This document shows positions 8,011-15,877 of a stretch of DNA of 64,000 nucleotides, piece by piece. The notes beneath the pieces are model-generated. The model saw only the letters and a program-made list of their open reading frames with translations, did no database searches and was not told the DNA's origin. How positions within the stretch are numbered: position 1 is the first letter of the stretch; every line of letters starts with the position of its first letter. The position numbers were made by a program, and so were the translations under genes. The stretch is from CAVSEK01 sp963726975 (GTDB lineage: Bacteria > Actinomycetota > Actinomycetes > Mycobacteriales > SCTD01), in the NCBI GenBank assembly GCA_963726975.1, contig CAVSEK010000013.1:1028357-1092356 (forward strand), given 5' to 3'.

Positions 8011-8040
8011 CTCACCACCTGCACGAGTGCAGGTGGTGAG
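8011..8040 (-). terminator. Strong hairpin at the 3' end of rnpB
   Basis: CTCACCACCTGCA (8011-8023) pairs perfectly with TGCAGGTGGTGAG (8028-8040), a 13-bp stem with a four-base loop, placed exactly one base beyond the 3' end of the RNase P RNA on the minus strand. No T tract follows. It is the expected terminator of rnpB. Confidence 0.75.
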
Positions 8041-8425
8041 GGGACGAGTCGGCCTGTAAGCCGGGTTCTGTGCCTCCGCAGATCGCGGAGGTGACGGTCA
8101 TCCATCTGGGACCGCTGTTGCCAGCGGCCTCGTGCGGTCCACCCCCGAGCTCGGGCGGGCAGCCCTCGAGCGCTCGGGCAGGAGGTCCGAGGACCTCCCT
8201 CTCGACCTTGCTCCGGGTGGGGTTTGCCGAGCCGCCCGGGTCACCCCGGGCGCTGGTGCGCTCTTGCCGCACCGTTTCACCCTTACCAGCCGAGGCTGGC
8301 GGTCTGTTCTCTGTGGCACTTTCCCGCGGGTCGCCCCGGGTCGGTGTTGCCGACCACCCTGCCCTTCGGAGCCCGGACTTTCCTCGACGCCTCGCGGCGC
8401 CGCGACCGTCCGGCCGACTCGTCCC
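8041..8425 (-). ncRNA. rnpB: RNase P RNA (bacterial class A)
   Basis: On the minus strand the segment opens with GGACGAGTCGGCCGGACGGTCGC and soon contains the universal GAGGAAAGTCCGGGCTCC block of helix P4/J3-4 (bases near 8385), followed by CAGGGTGGT. It ends with ACAGAACCCGGCTTACAGGCC, the other half of P4 and the 3' end. The ends GGACGAGTCGGCC and GGCCGACTCGTCC pair as P1. Length about 385 nt fits actinobacterial rnpB. The product is the catalytic RNA that removes 5' leaders from pre-tRNAs. Ends are set by P1 pairing and may be off by a few bases. Confidence 0.95.
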
Positions 8426-8559
8426 GTGCCGAGCCTAACCGTCTGCTCCGGGGCAGACCACAGCCTGCTCCCAGCGGGCTGTCGGCTCAACCCTCTGCTG
8501 CGCTCCGCACCACCCCCGCGACGTGGAGTTCCGACGACCCCCCACCCACCAAGGGGCGC

Positions 8560-8961
8560 GTGCTTCCCTTGCAGGACGAGGCGGCGGTCGGCGACGGCCT
8601 GGCCTTCGACGTCGCCACGCTGCTCGACCGTCGTTCGCTGCTGCGCGGCGCCGGCGCCGGTCTGGCGGCCTGCGGCAGCGCGACGGTCACCTCGAGCGCC
8701 GCGACGAGCACCGGCGCTGTCGCCACGGCGCTGGCCGAGATCCCCGACGAGACCGTCTACGCGAGCGACGGCTACTCCTCCTCGGTGGCCGACCTGAGCC
8801 ACGTGAGCCTGCAGGGCGACAGCGTCTTCGGCGACGACAGGGGCGCATCGCAGCTGCCCGACGTCTCGGGCGACGCCGCGTCCGGCGTCACCGTCTTGCT
8901 CGTCGTCGGCATCGACCCGACGACCACCACGAGGGGCGGCGGCGCCCCTCCTGGCCGCTGA
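8560..8961 (+). pseudogene. Tat-signal N-terminal remnant, possibly of an intradiol dioxygenase
   Basis: An open frame of 133 codons from GTG 8560. It contains LDRRSLLRGAGAGLAA, a twin-arginine-like signal region, then IPDETVYASDGYSSSVADLSHVS. The order Tat signal / IPxET..DG / short linker recalls the N-terminus of actinobacterial Tat-exported intradiol (catechol-type) dioxygenases. The catalytic domain with its Tyr/His iron ligands is missing: the frame ends in GGGAPPGR* about 50 residues after the linker. I read it as a truncated remnant, though a small exported protein of its own kind is possible. It converges on the RNase H gene three bases away. Confidence 0.4.
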
Positions 8962-8964
8962 CCG

Positions 8965-10128
8965 TCAGAGGTCGGGCACCGGCGACGGCACGTGCGCGGT
9001 GTCGTTCATCCGACGCACGACCGCCGGCCCGTCGGAGTACCAGACCACCTCCGACAGGCAGGCAAGGTCCAGGTGCATCCGGTAGAGCGCGGACGGCGGC
9101 GCGTCGAGGGCGATCCGCAGGAGGGTCTTGATCGGCGTGACGTGGCTGACGAGCACGACGGTCTTGCCGCCGTACGCGCGCAGCACCCGGTCGCGCGTCT
9201 GGCGCACGCGGGTCGTCGTCGCGTCGAAGCTCTCGCCGAACGGCGGCGCGACCGCGGTGTCGGCCAGCCAGGCGTCCAGCTCGCGCGGCCACTTCTCGCG
9301 CACCTCGGCGAACGTGTAGCCCTCCCAGTCGCCGAAGTCGGTCTCCCGCAGTCCCGGCTCCTCGACGAGCTCGAGCCCGGCAGCGGTCGCGACCAGCTCG
9401 GCGGTCTCGCGCGCACGCCGCAGGGGGCTGCAGACGACCACGTCGGCGCCCGCGGTGGCCAGCCGCGCCGCCGCACCGGCGGCCTGCGCGCGGCCCACCT
9501 CGGTGAGCGGCTGCTCCCCCGTGCCGGAGAACCGCTTCTCCACGCTGAGCACCGTCTGCCCGTGCCGCAGCAGCAGCGTCGTCGTCGGCGTGGCCGCCGT
9601 GTCCTGCCAGCCGGACAGGCGGTTCGGCGTCTGCGGCGTCGCGTCGACGTGCGTCGCGAGGAACGCGTCGGCGTCGTCGGCCGGGCCGCTGTCGCGGCCG
9701 GCCCGCCAGACGTCGCCGCGCTTCGCCGCGTCCATGGCCTCGTTGGCCAGCCGGTCGGCGTGGCCGTTCTGCGCGCGCGGCACCCAGGTGAAGCGCACCC
9801 GCGGCAGCTGCCGCACCAGGTCCGCGGCTTCGCGCGCCAGCGGCTTCATCGCCGGGTGCTTCACCTGCCAGCGCCCGGACATCTGCTCGACGACGAGCTT
9901 GGAGTCCATCCGCACCTCGACCTCGGACGGGTCCAGCTCGAGGGCAGCGGTCAGCCCCGCGATGAGACCGCCGTACTCCGCGACGTTGTTGGTGGCGCTG
10001 CCGATGCCGGCGGCGCGCTCGGCCAGGAGCTCGCCGGTGACCGCGTCGCGCACCACGGCGCCGTAGCCGGCGGGCCCGGGGTTGCCGCGCGACCCGCCGT
10101 CGGCCTCGACGACGAGGCGCCGGCTCAC
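8965..10128 (-). CDS. Bifunctional RNase H / acid phosphatase-like protein
   Basis: A 387-aa two-domain protein starting at GTG 10128, which overlaps the upstream stop (GTGA). Residues 1-135 are an RNase HI domain (VVEADGGSRGNPGPAGYG, then the acidic residues in NNVAEYGGL and VRMDSKLVVEQM). Residues 190-387 are a histidine phosphatase domain with LLLRHGQT, the catalytic RHG, and VSHVTPIK late in the domain. This fusion is the actinobacterial type seen in Mycobacterium (Rv2228c-like), where both RNase H and phosphatase activities have been described. It is the last gene of a three-gene operon with the zinc-ribbon and Nif3-like genes, an order conserved in actinobacteria. Confidence 0.9.
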   Translation of the reverse strand: MSRRLVVEADGGSRGNPGPAGYGAVVRDAVTGELLAERAAGIGSATNNVAEYGGLIAGLTAALELDPSEVEVRMDSKLVVEQMSGRWQVKHPAMKPLAREAADLVRQLPRVRFTWVPRAQNGHADRLANEAMDAAKRGDVWRAGRDSGPADDADAFLATHVDATPQTPNRLSGWQDTAATPTTTLLLRHGQTVLSVEKRFSGTGEQPLTEVGRAQAAGAAARLATAGADVVVCSPLRRARETAELVATAAGLELVEEPGLRETDFGDWEGYTFAEVREKWPRELDAWLADTAVAPPFGESFDATTTRVRQTRDRVLRAYGGKTVVLVSHVTPIKTLLRIALDAPPSALYRMHLDLACLSEVVWYSDGPAVVRRMNDTAHVPSPVPDL

Positions 10129-10865
10129 AGGCCGGACTCGGCCGTGCGCACCATGATCCGGCCGCACTCCTCGTGCCGCAGGACCGCGTCGGACGCCGCC
10201 GCACGGATCTCGGCGAGCTCGTTGCCCATGAGGTCGAGGCGGCAGCCCCCGCACCGGCCGCGGGTGATCTCGCCGGCGCCGACGCCGCCCTCCGCCGCCC
10301 GGACCTTCTCGTAGAGCGCCAGCAGGTCCGCCGGCAGCTCCCCCGCGACGCCCTCCCGCTCGCTGCGGGTGCGCGCCAGCTCGGCGTCGATCTCCACCCA
10401 GGCCGCGTCGCGGTCCCGCTCCGCCTGCTGGCGCGCGGCGAGCCGCTCGTCACGCTCCCCGTGCAGCCCGTCCAGCACCGACTGCACGGCCTCGGCCCGC
10501 TCCATGACCTCGAGCTCCCGGTCCTCGAGGTCGCCCTGCCGCCGGACGAGGCTGGCGTTCTCGTGCTCCATGTCCGACAGCTGCTTGGCCGCGACCGCAC
10601 CGGAGGCCATGCGCTCGTCGTTGCGCTGCTTGCGCGCACGGACGGCGCCGATCTCGTCCTCGTACTTCTTCGTCTCGCGCGCCAGGTCGCTCGCCTCGGT
10701 CTCGGCGCGCACCACGTCGTCGCGGCTGCCGGCGACCAGGGCGTCCAGCCGGTCGATCTCGGCCAGCTCGGGCAGCGTGCGACGCCGGTGCGCCAGGCGG
10801 TCGAGCGCGCTGTCGAGCCGCTGCAGGTCGAGCAGGCGGAGCTGGGCGAACGGGTCGGCCTTCAC
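10125..10865 (-). CDS. Coiled-coil zinc-ribbon protein (Rv2229c/C4-type)
   Basis: A 246-aa protein from GTG 10865. Residues 10-165 are a long charged coiled coil; the C-terminal part carries a four-Cys zinc ribbon: CGGC about 42 residues from the end and a final CG near EECGRIMV. It is the family found between Nif3-like and RNase H/phosphatase genes in actinobacteria. It is coupled by GTGA overlaps on both sides. A nucleic-acid-binding role is usually assumed; the sequence shows only the structural parts. Confidence 0.85.
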   Translation of the reverse strand: MKADPFAQLRLLDLQRLDSALDRLAHRRRTLPELAEIDRLDALVAGSRDDVVRAETEASDLARETKKYEDEIGAVRARKQRNDERMASGAVAAKQLSDMEHENASLVRRQGDLEDRELEVMERAEAVQSVLDGLHGERDERLAARQQAERDRDAAWVEIDAELARTRSEREGVAGELPADLLALYEKVRAAEGGVGAGEITRGRCGGCRLDLMGNELAEIRAAASDAVLRHEECGRIMVRTAESGL

Positions 10866-11998
10866 GCGTGCGGGCTCCTCGAGGACAGGCAGAACGGATC
10901 GGTGACCACCCTAGAGACCGACGCCACCAGCCCGGTCTCCCGCGCCAGCCGGTGGGCGGCCCCGGGCAGCCAGGGCCACTCGGTCGCCCAGTGCGCGGCG
11001 TCCAGCAGCGCCAGCCCCTCCGGCGCCTCCGACGCCGGGTGGTGCCGCAGGTCGCTGGTCAGGTAGGCCTGCGCGCCGGACGCCGCAGCGGCCCGGAGCA
11101 GCCCGTCACCGGCCCCTCCGCAGACCGCCAGCCGCGTCACCACCGCCTCCGGGTCCCCCGCCGCGCGCACCCCCCAGGCCGTCCGCGGCAGCACCTGCTC
11201 GGCGCGCTCGACGAGCTCGCGCAGCCTGAGCGGGGCGGGCAGGGCGCCGACCCGACCGAGCCCGAGCGGACCCGGCGGGCTCGGCTGCTCGACCAGGGTC
11301 AGCGCCACCTGCTCGTACGGGTGCGCCGCCCGCAGCGCGGACAGCACCGCAGCGCGGCGCTCGCGACGCAGCACGACCTCGACCCGGTCCTCGTCCAGCC
11401 GCTCCTCGCGACCGACCTCGCCGAGCGCGGGGCGGGCACCGGGCAGCGGGCGGAACGTCCCGGTGCCGGCCACGCTCCAGCCGGCCCGGTCGTACGCCCC
11501 GAGCGCGCCGGCACCCGCGTCGTGCACCGCCTGCGTCACGCGCTCGGCGTCCGCCCGCGGGACGGTGAACGACAGGGTGTCGAGCGGATCGTCCGGCAGC
11601 GGCTCCAGCGGCGCGCCACCGCGCAGGTCGAAGAGCGCGGCGAGCGCCTCCGACACGCCCCCCGCCGCACGGTCGGCGTTGGTGTGCGCGACGTGCAGGG
11701 CGCAGCCGCCCCGCACGAGCGCGTGCACGACCCGTCCCTTGGCGGTGGTCGCCGCGACGCTGCTCGTCCCGCGCAGGAAGAGCGGGTGGTGCGTGACGAG
11801 CAGGTCGGCTCCGGCCTGCAGCGCCTCGTCGACCACCTGCTCGACCGGGTCCACGGCGAACAGCACCCGTCGCACCGGTGCCGCCGGGTCGCCGCACACC
11901 AGCCCGACCGCGTCCCAGTCCTCGGCCAGGTGCGGCGGCCAGGCCCGCTCGAGCGCGGCGACGACCGCGGCGAGCGGCAGGACGGGGGCGTCGCTCAG
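10862..11998 (-). CDS. Nif3-like dinuclear metal-centre hexameric protein
   Basis: The protein is in frame from 11998 and contains the family motifs LLVTHHPLF (metal-binding histidines), HVAHTNAD and a C-terminal DAAHWATEWP. A start at GTG 11899 would remove the conserved N-terminus; reading upstream gives a 34-residue extension ending AEDWDAVGLV that matches the normal Nif3 opening. The only start that restores it is CTG 11998, which overlaps the stop of the upstream gene as CTGA, in the same style as the GTGA/ATGA junctions around it. The product is then 378 aa, with the inserted central domain of the long Nif3 type. Function in the family is unsettled (GTP cyclohydrolase I type 2-like fold). 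Confidence 0.88.
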   Translation of the reverse strand: MSDAPVLPLAAVVAALERAWPPHLAEDWDAVGLVCGDPAAPVRRVLFAVDPVEQVVDEALQAGADLLVTHHPLFLRGTSSVAATTAKGRVVHALVRGGCALHVAHTNADRAAGGVSEALAALFDLRGGAPLEPLPDDPLDTLSFTVPRADAERVTQAVHDAGAGALGAYDRAGWSVAGTGTFRPLPGARPALGEVGREERLDEDRVEVVLRRERRAAVLSALRAAHPYEQVALTLVEQPSPPGPLGLGRVGALPAPLRLRELVERAEQVLPRTAWGVRAAGDPEAVVTRLAVCGGAGDGLLRAAAASGAQAYLTSDLRHHPASEAPEGLALLDAAHWATEWPWLPGAAHRLARETGLVASVSRVVTDPFCLSSRSPHA

Positions 11999-12555
11999 GT
12001 GATGATCCCGATGACGACGCCCGCGAGGAACTCGCTCAGCAGCACCGCCGGCAGCACCAGGTCGCGGGGCCCGCGCGGCCAGCGGCGGCGCGCCGCGGGC
12101 CGGACGGCGACCTCCGGGAAGTCCGGGAACTCGGCGGCCAGCTCGAGGTCGAGCTCGTCGAGGACGGGCGTGTCGAGCAGCATCACCGTCGGGCGGCCGT
12201 CGAGCAGCGGCTCCGCGGGGCGGTCAGCCACGGCCCGGCCCCGGGGAGCTCGCTGCGTCGGGGGCGTGAGGGGCGCGGCAGGGCGGGCGGGGCGGGGCGC
12301 GGGGCGGGCGGCCGCCCTGGCAGGGCCGGACCGGGCCGCAGCGGGGGCGCTGGACCTGGTGACGGCGCTGGACCGGGCGGGAGCGTGGAGGGCGGGGCGC
12401 TGACGGGCGGAGCGGGACCTGGCGGGAGCGCTGGGCGCCGCGGGGGCGGCCCGACGCCCCCGGCGCTGCAGCCGGGCGAGCGCCCAGTCGTCCAGCGCCC
12501 GGGTGCCCGACAGGACGCCGCGGAGCCCGGAGCGGAGGTCGTCACGTCCCGGCAC
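11995..12555 (-). CDS. Hypothetical Ala/Pro/Arg-rich protein with C-terminal hydrophobic segment
   Basis: From GTG 12555 this frame gives 186 aa. It opens with RDDLRSGLRGVLSGTRALDD, passes through about 75 residues of low-complexity Ala/Arg/Pro sequence, then a acidic stretch (LLDTPVLDELDLEL) and ends in a hydrophobic segment LAGVVIGIIT. It overlaps the Nif3-like start by a CTGA junction. The frame is supported by that coupling and by the non-random ends; the middle might be poorly conserved linker. I do not recognise a family. The C-terminus could sit in the membrane. Confidence 0.5.
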   Translation of the reverse strand: MPGRDDLRSGLRGVLSGTRALDDWALARLQRRGRRAAPAAPSAPARSRSARQRPALHAPARSSAVTRSSAPAAARSGPARAAARPAPRPARPAAPLTPPTQRAPRGRAVADRPAEPLLDGRPTVMLLDTPVLDELDLELAAEFPDFPEVAVRPAARRRWPRGPRDLVLPAVLLSEFLAGVVIGIIT

Positions 12556-12619
12556 CCCACGAGCCTGCCACGGACCCCCGCGTGGCGACGCGCGACCGAG
12601 CACCACCGCCCGGTCGGGT

Positions 12620-13335
12620 TCAGCCGCGGACGACGTCCGCCCGCAGGAGCAGCGTGCCGTCGACCTCGAGGGCGTGCCGCCCGCGCAGCGCCCGCGGCGG
12701 GTCGAGGACTCCTCCGACGGCGCCGCCGGCGCTCTGTCCGTCAGCACCGGCGAGACGGTCCAGCACAGCTCGTCGACGAGGTCCGCGCGCAGGAGGTCCC
12801 CCAGCAGCGCCGGGCCGCCCTCGCAGAGCACGTGCCCCAGCCCCTGGGCGCGCAGCGCGTCCAGGGCGGCGGCGAGGTCGACGACGGACCGCCCGACCCC
12901 GACCACCTCCGCGCGGCTGCCCAGGAGCGCCCGCAACCGGTCACGGACCGGCTCGCTCGTCAGCACCAGGGGCGGCTCCCCGGCGAACAGGCGGCTGTCC
13001 GGGTCGAGCCGGCCCGAGCCGGTCACGACGGCGAGCCGCGGGGTGCGGCTGCGCCCCTCGGCGAGCCGCCGCTCGACCAGCGGCGGCGCCAGGGGCACGG
13101 GCCCGTAGTCCTCGTCGCGGGCCGTGCCCGCCCCGACGAGCACGACGTCCGCGCAGGCCCGCAGGGTGCGCAGCACCGCGCGGTCGGCCGTGGTCGACAG
13201 CGGCCGGCTGCTCCCCTGCACCCCGCTCGCCCCGTCGCTGGAGAGCACCATCCCGGCGCGCAGCAGCGGACCCGGCGCGGCGTACCACGGGAGCAGGTCC
13301 AGCGGCGTCGCGGCAGGGAGCGTGGCGAGCTGCAC
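12620..13335 (-). CDS. RibD C-terminal-type pyrimidine/dihydrofolate reductase family protein (one frameshift)
   Basis: Starts at GTG 13335 and shows the RibD reductase pattern: GMVLSSDGASG near residue 30, VLVGAGTARDEDYGP, LAVVTGSGRLDPDSRLF, and HVLCEGGPALLGDLL. The frame is good to about base 12739; there one base seems missing, and the other frame supplies the expected end (LEVDGTLLLRADVVRG) and stops at 12620-12622. Repaired length about 238 aa. Family members use NADPH to reduce riboflavin precursors or act as alternative dihydrofolate reductases; without a deaminase domain the substrate is open. A sequencing deletion is likelier than decay. Confidence 0.75.
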
Positions 13336-13434
13336 GCGCCCACTGTGCCGGAGCCGTCGGGTTCCGCTCGCCGGCCGACGGGCAGGTCATCGCGCGGACC
13401 GGCCGAGGGGCTGGCCGGGGCAGAGGAGGCGGAT

Positions 13435-14187
13435 GTGCCGGAGGTCCTGCAGGCGACGCTGTGGGGACTGGTGGGAGGCGCTGCGCTGGTGCTCGGCGCG
13501 GCGGTTGCCTGGCGGGTGCGCGTCCCCCCACGTGCCGTCGCAGCCGTGATGGCCTTCGGCGCGGGGGTGCTCATCGCCGCTCTGGCGTTCGACCTCGTCG
13601 AGGAGGCCGTGGCAGGCGGCGGGCTCACCGCGACCGGGCTCGGGCTGCTGGGCGGCGCGGGCGTCTACGTGCTGGCCGACGCGGCCCTCGCCCGGCGGGG
13701 AGCCCAGCACCGCAAGCGGTCCGGCGACGAGCAGCCCTCCGAGGAGGAGCAGGGCGGCAGCGGCGCGGCCATCGCGGTCGGCGCGCTGCTCGACGGGGTC
13801 CCCGAGTCCGTCGTGCTCGGGGCGAGTCTCATCGGCGGTGGCGGTGTCAGCGTCGGCGTTCTCGTGGCCGTCTTCCTCAGCAACGTGCCGGAGGGCCTGT
13901 CCAGCGCCACGGGCATGAGGAACGCGGGGCGGCCCGCCGCGTACGTCTTCGGCGTGTGGTCCGGCATCGCGGTCCTCAGCGCGGTCGCGGCGGGCGCCGG
14001 TTTCCTGCTGCTGGACGGCGCTGCGCCGCAGGTGCTGTCGGCGATCACCGCCGTCGCCGCCGGCGCGATTCTCGCGATGATCTCCAACACGATGCTGCCG
14101 GAGGCCGTGCGCGAGTCAGACCACCTGACCGGGCTGGTGACGGTGCTCGGGTTCCTCACCGCGGTCGTCGTCCAGCAGCACGCCTGA
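13435..14187 (+). CDS. ZIP-family metal transporter
   Basis: A 250-aa membrane protein from GTG 13435 with AGAGGAGG upstream. Eight hydrophobic segments are visible with a charged cytoplasmic loop (residues 85-105, EEEQ-rich). The membrane metal site is seen as LLDGVPESVVLG in one helix and FLSNVPEGLSSATGM in the next, the ZIP signature with Asn/Pro-Glu-Gly and Asp/Pro-Glu. It resembles the GufA-like bacterial ZIP branch, importing Zn2+ or related ions. It is transcribed away from the reductase gene and stands alone. Confidence 0.88.
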   Translation: MPEVLQATLWGLVGGAALVLGAAVAWRVRVPPRAVAAVMAFGAGVLIAALAFDLVEEAVAGGGLTATGLGLLGGAGVYVLADAALARRGAQHRKRSGDEQPSEEEQGGSGAAIAVGALLDGVPESVVLGASLIGGGGVSVGVLVAVFLSNVPEGLSSATGMRNAGRPAAYVFGVWSGIAVLSAVAAGAGFLLLDGAAPQVLSAITAVAAGAILAMISNTMLPEAVRESDHLTGLVTVLGFLTAVVVQQHA

Positions 14188-14374
14188 CCGCACCGCCGGA
14201 CGGACGTGCTCGGCTGGGCCGGACGGCGCAACTCGTCCGCTTCGCCCCCTTCGGGGCAGCCTGCCCTGCCACTGTCGTGCCTGCCGGTCGCGCCTCGGAG
14301 TCCGGAGGGACGGTCCGCCGTCCCGCCGGGCGACTGGAGGCCGGGGCGCGACCGGTTCGGCCCGCGGGACGCCA

Positions 14375-14403
14375 CGACCCTCCCGGCGGCTCCGGGAGGG
14401 TCG
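14375..14403 (-). terminator. Hairpin between ZIP and DUF4214 genes
   Basis: CGACCCTCCCGG (14375-14386) and CCGGGAGGGTCG (14392-14403) form a perfect 12-bp stem with a five-base loop. It lies 12 bases beyond the stop of the minus-strand DUF4214 gene and could serve both convergent transcripts. Confidence 0.65.
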
Positions 14404-14414
14404 GGGCGCGTGGA

Positions 14415-15635
14415 CTACTTCGGGTCGAGCAGGTCCCGGTACTCGCCGCTCAGGGTGATCGAGTAGCCGACGAGCTCGGTGCGGTAGCCGGACCGGATCG
14501 CGTCGGACCAGTAGGAGGCACCCTCGTCGTCGACGTCGCGGTCGAGCGTCTCGAGGTAGAGCGCCTCGAGCTCGTTGCCGAGGTGCTCGTCGGAGTAGAC
14601 GACCTCGTACGCGACGTTGGCGCGGCCGGTGCGCTTCGCGTCGAGCAGGGCCACGTAGTAGGCCCGCCCCTCGGCGTCGGGCTCGCGCCCGAGCAGCAGG
14701 ACGTAGAGCGCGTCGACGAAGTCGCCGTTGTCCGGGCCGACGGCCTCCTCGAACTCCTGGCTCGACAGCAGGTCCACGAGCAGCGCCTGCGGCGTGAGGC
14801 CCTTGGCGAACAGGTCCTGGTAGTACGCCCGCCCCTCGGCGTCGACCGGACGGCCGAGGACGAGGGCGTACGCCGCGTCGATCTCCTGGCCGAACTTCTC
14901 CTGCGACAGCGAGAAGGCGTACGACGCGTCGGCGTAGCCGCCGTCCTGCACGACCTGCTGCCAGTACGCCTGGCCGGAGGCGTCCGCCGGACGGCCGAGC
15001 AGGTCGTAGTAGAGGCGCTGCGTGGTGCGGATGGCCGCGCCGTTCGACGACACGATCTCGGCGCCGCCGTAGACGAGGTCGTCCGTGCCGCGCTCGGCGT
15101 ACGTGTCGTCCCCGGTGTAGGTGGCCGCGAGGTCGTGCAGCTCCTTGGGGAAGGTCGCCGAGGGCGTCACCTGGTAGGTCGCCTCGGCGACACCCGGCTC
15201 ACCACCGACCGGCATGAGCTCCAGCGTGGCGAGCGCGCTGTCCTCGATCGCCCCGGACCGGGTCGTCGAGTAGACGGTGATGCTGCCGGTCGGCGTCGTC
15301 GGCGTGGGGTTGCCGTCGAACAGGGAGGGGTCGAGGACCGAGAAGGTGACCGACAGGTCGGTGTGCTCGACGACCTGGCCCGGGGTGGCGGTCCCGAAGG
15401 CGAGCGCCGGCCGGGTACCGGTGGCCGCCGCCCGGACCCCGGCCCGCGGGGCCTGTCCGTGGGCGGCCGCGAGGGCCTGCTGCGCGGCGACGCCCGCGCG
15501 CAGCTGAGCGAGGCTCGGGTGCGACGCGGGCGTGGCCGCGGCGAGCGCGGGCGTCACCCCGATCGCGGTCGTGAGGGCGGTGGCGAGCGCCAGACCGGCG
15601 AGGCCGGTCTGGCCGGGACGACGGAGCATGAGCAT
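14415..15635 (-). CDS. Secreted DUF4214-repeat protein
   Basis: From ATG 15635 the product is 406 aa. Residues 1-32 are a Sec signal peptide (basic RRPGQTG, hydrophobic core, AxA at PALAAA). Residues about 85-185 look like an Ig-like beta domain (TDLSVTFSVLD, GSITVYSTT). The rest holds four DUF4214 repeats, recognisable by LLGRPADASGQAYW, VLGRPVDAEGRAYY, LLGREPDAEGRAYY and TLDRDVDDEGASYW, spaced about 50 residues. DUF4214 is thought to bind surface polysaccharide or S-layer material; here it suggests a cell-surface or matrix protein. Single gene with its own hairpin downstream. Confidence 0.82.
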   Translation of the reverse strand: MLMLRRPGQTGLAGLALATALTTAIGVTPALAAATPASHPSLAQLRAGVAAQQALAAAHGQAPRAGVRAAATGTRPALAFGTATPGQVVEHTDLSVTFSVLDPSLFDGNPTPTTPTGSITVYSTTRSGAIEDSALATLELMPVGGEPGVAEATYQVTPSATFPKELHDLAATYTGDDTYAERGTDDLVYGGAEIVSSNGAAIRTTQRLYYDLLGRPADASGQAYWQQVVQDGGYADASYAFSLSQEKFGQEIDAAYALVLGRPVDAEGRAYYQDLFAKGLTPQALLVDLLSSQEFEEAVGPDNGDFVDALYVLLLGREPDAEGRAYYVALLDAKRTGRANVAYEVVYSDEHLGNELEALYLETLDRDVDDEGASYWSDAIRSGYRTELVGYSITLSGEYRDLLDPK

Positions 15636-15734
15636 CCAGACGGTCGAGGAACAGGGACCGCGACCGTACGTGACGCCGAGCACACGGTGGGCGAGACCGG
15701 ACACGGCGTGTCCCGTCGTCAGACCGGTTCCCGG

Positions 15735-15806
15735 TGGGCGCGGAGGGGATCGAACCCCCGACCACCCGCTCGTAAGGCGGGCGCTCTACCGCTGAGCTAC
15801 ACGCCC
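15735..15806 (-). tRNA. tRNA-Val(UAC)
   Basis: On the minus strand the cloverleaf reads GGGCGTG acceptor, GCTC..GAGC D-arm, CCCGC-CTTACGA-GCGGG anticodon arm, GGGGG-TTCGATC-CCCTC T-arm and CGCGCCC acceptor with discriminator A. The anticodon TAC reads GUA (Val). The CCA end is only partly encoded (ACCG follows). Confidence 0.93.
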
Positions 15807-15877
15807 GGGTGCCCGGCACGGTAGTGCGCGGCCCGCCGCCGTGGGTCGGACCCGCACACCGCGGGCATGTGGCCCCC

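Noticed and set aside
8224..8560. Open frame continuing through the RNase P RNA
   Set aside because: The region is the highly structured rnpB; the protein reading is low-complexity and only the part after 8560 resembles a protein.
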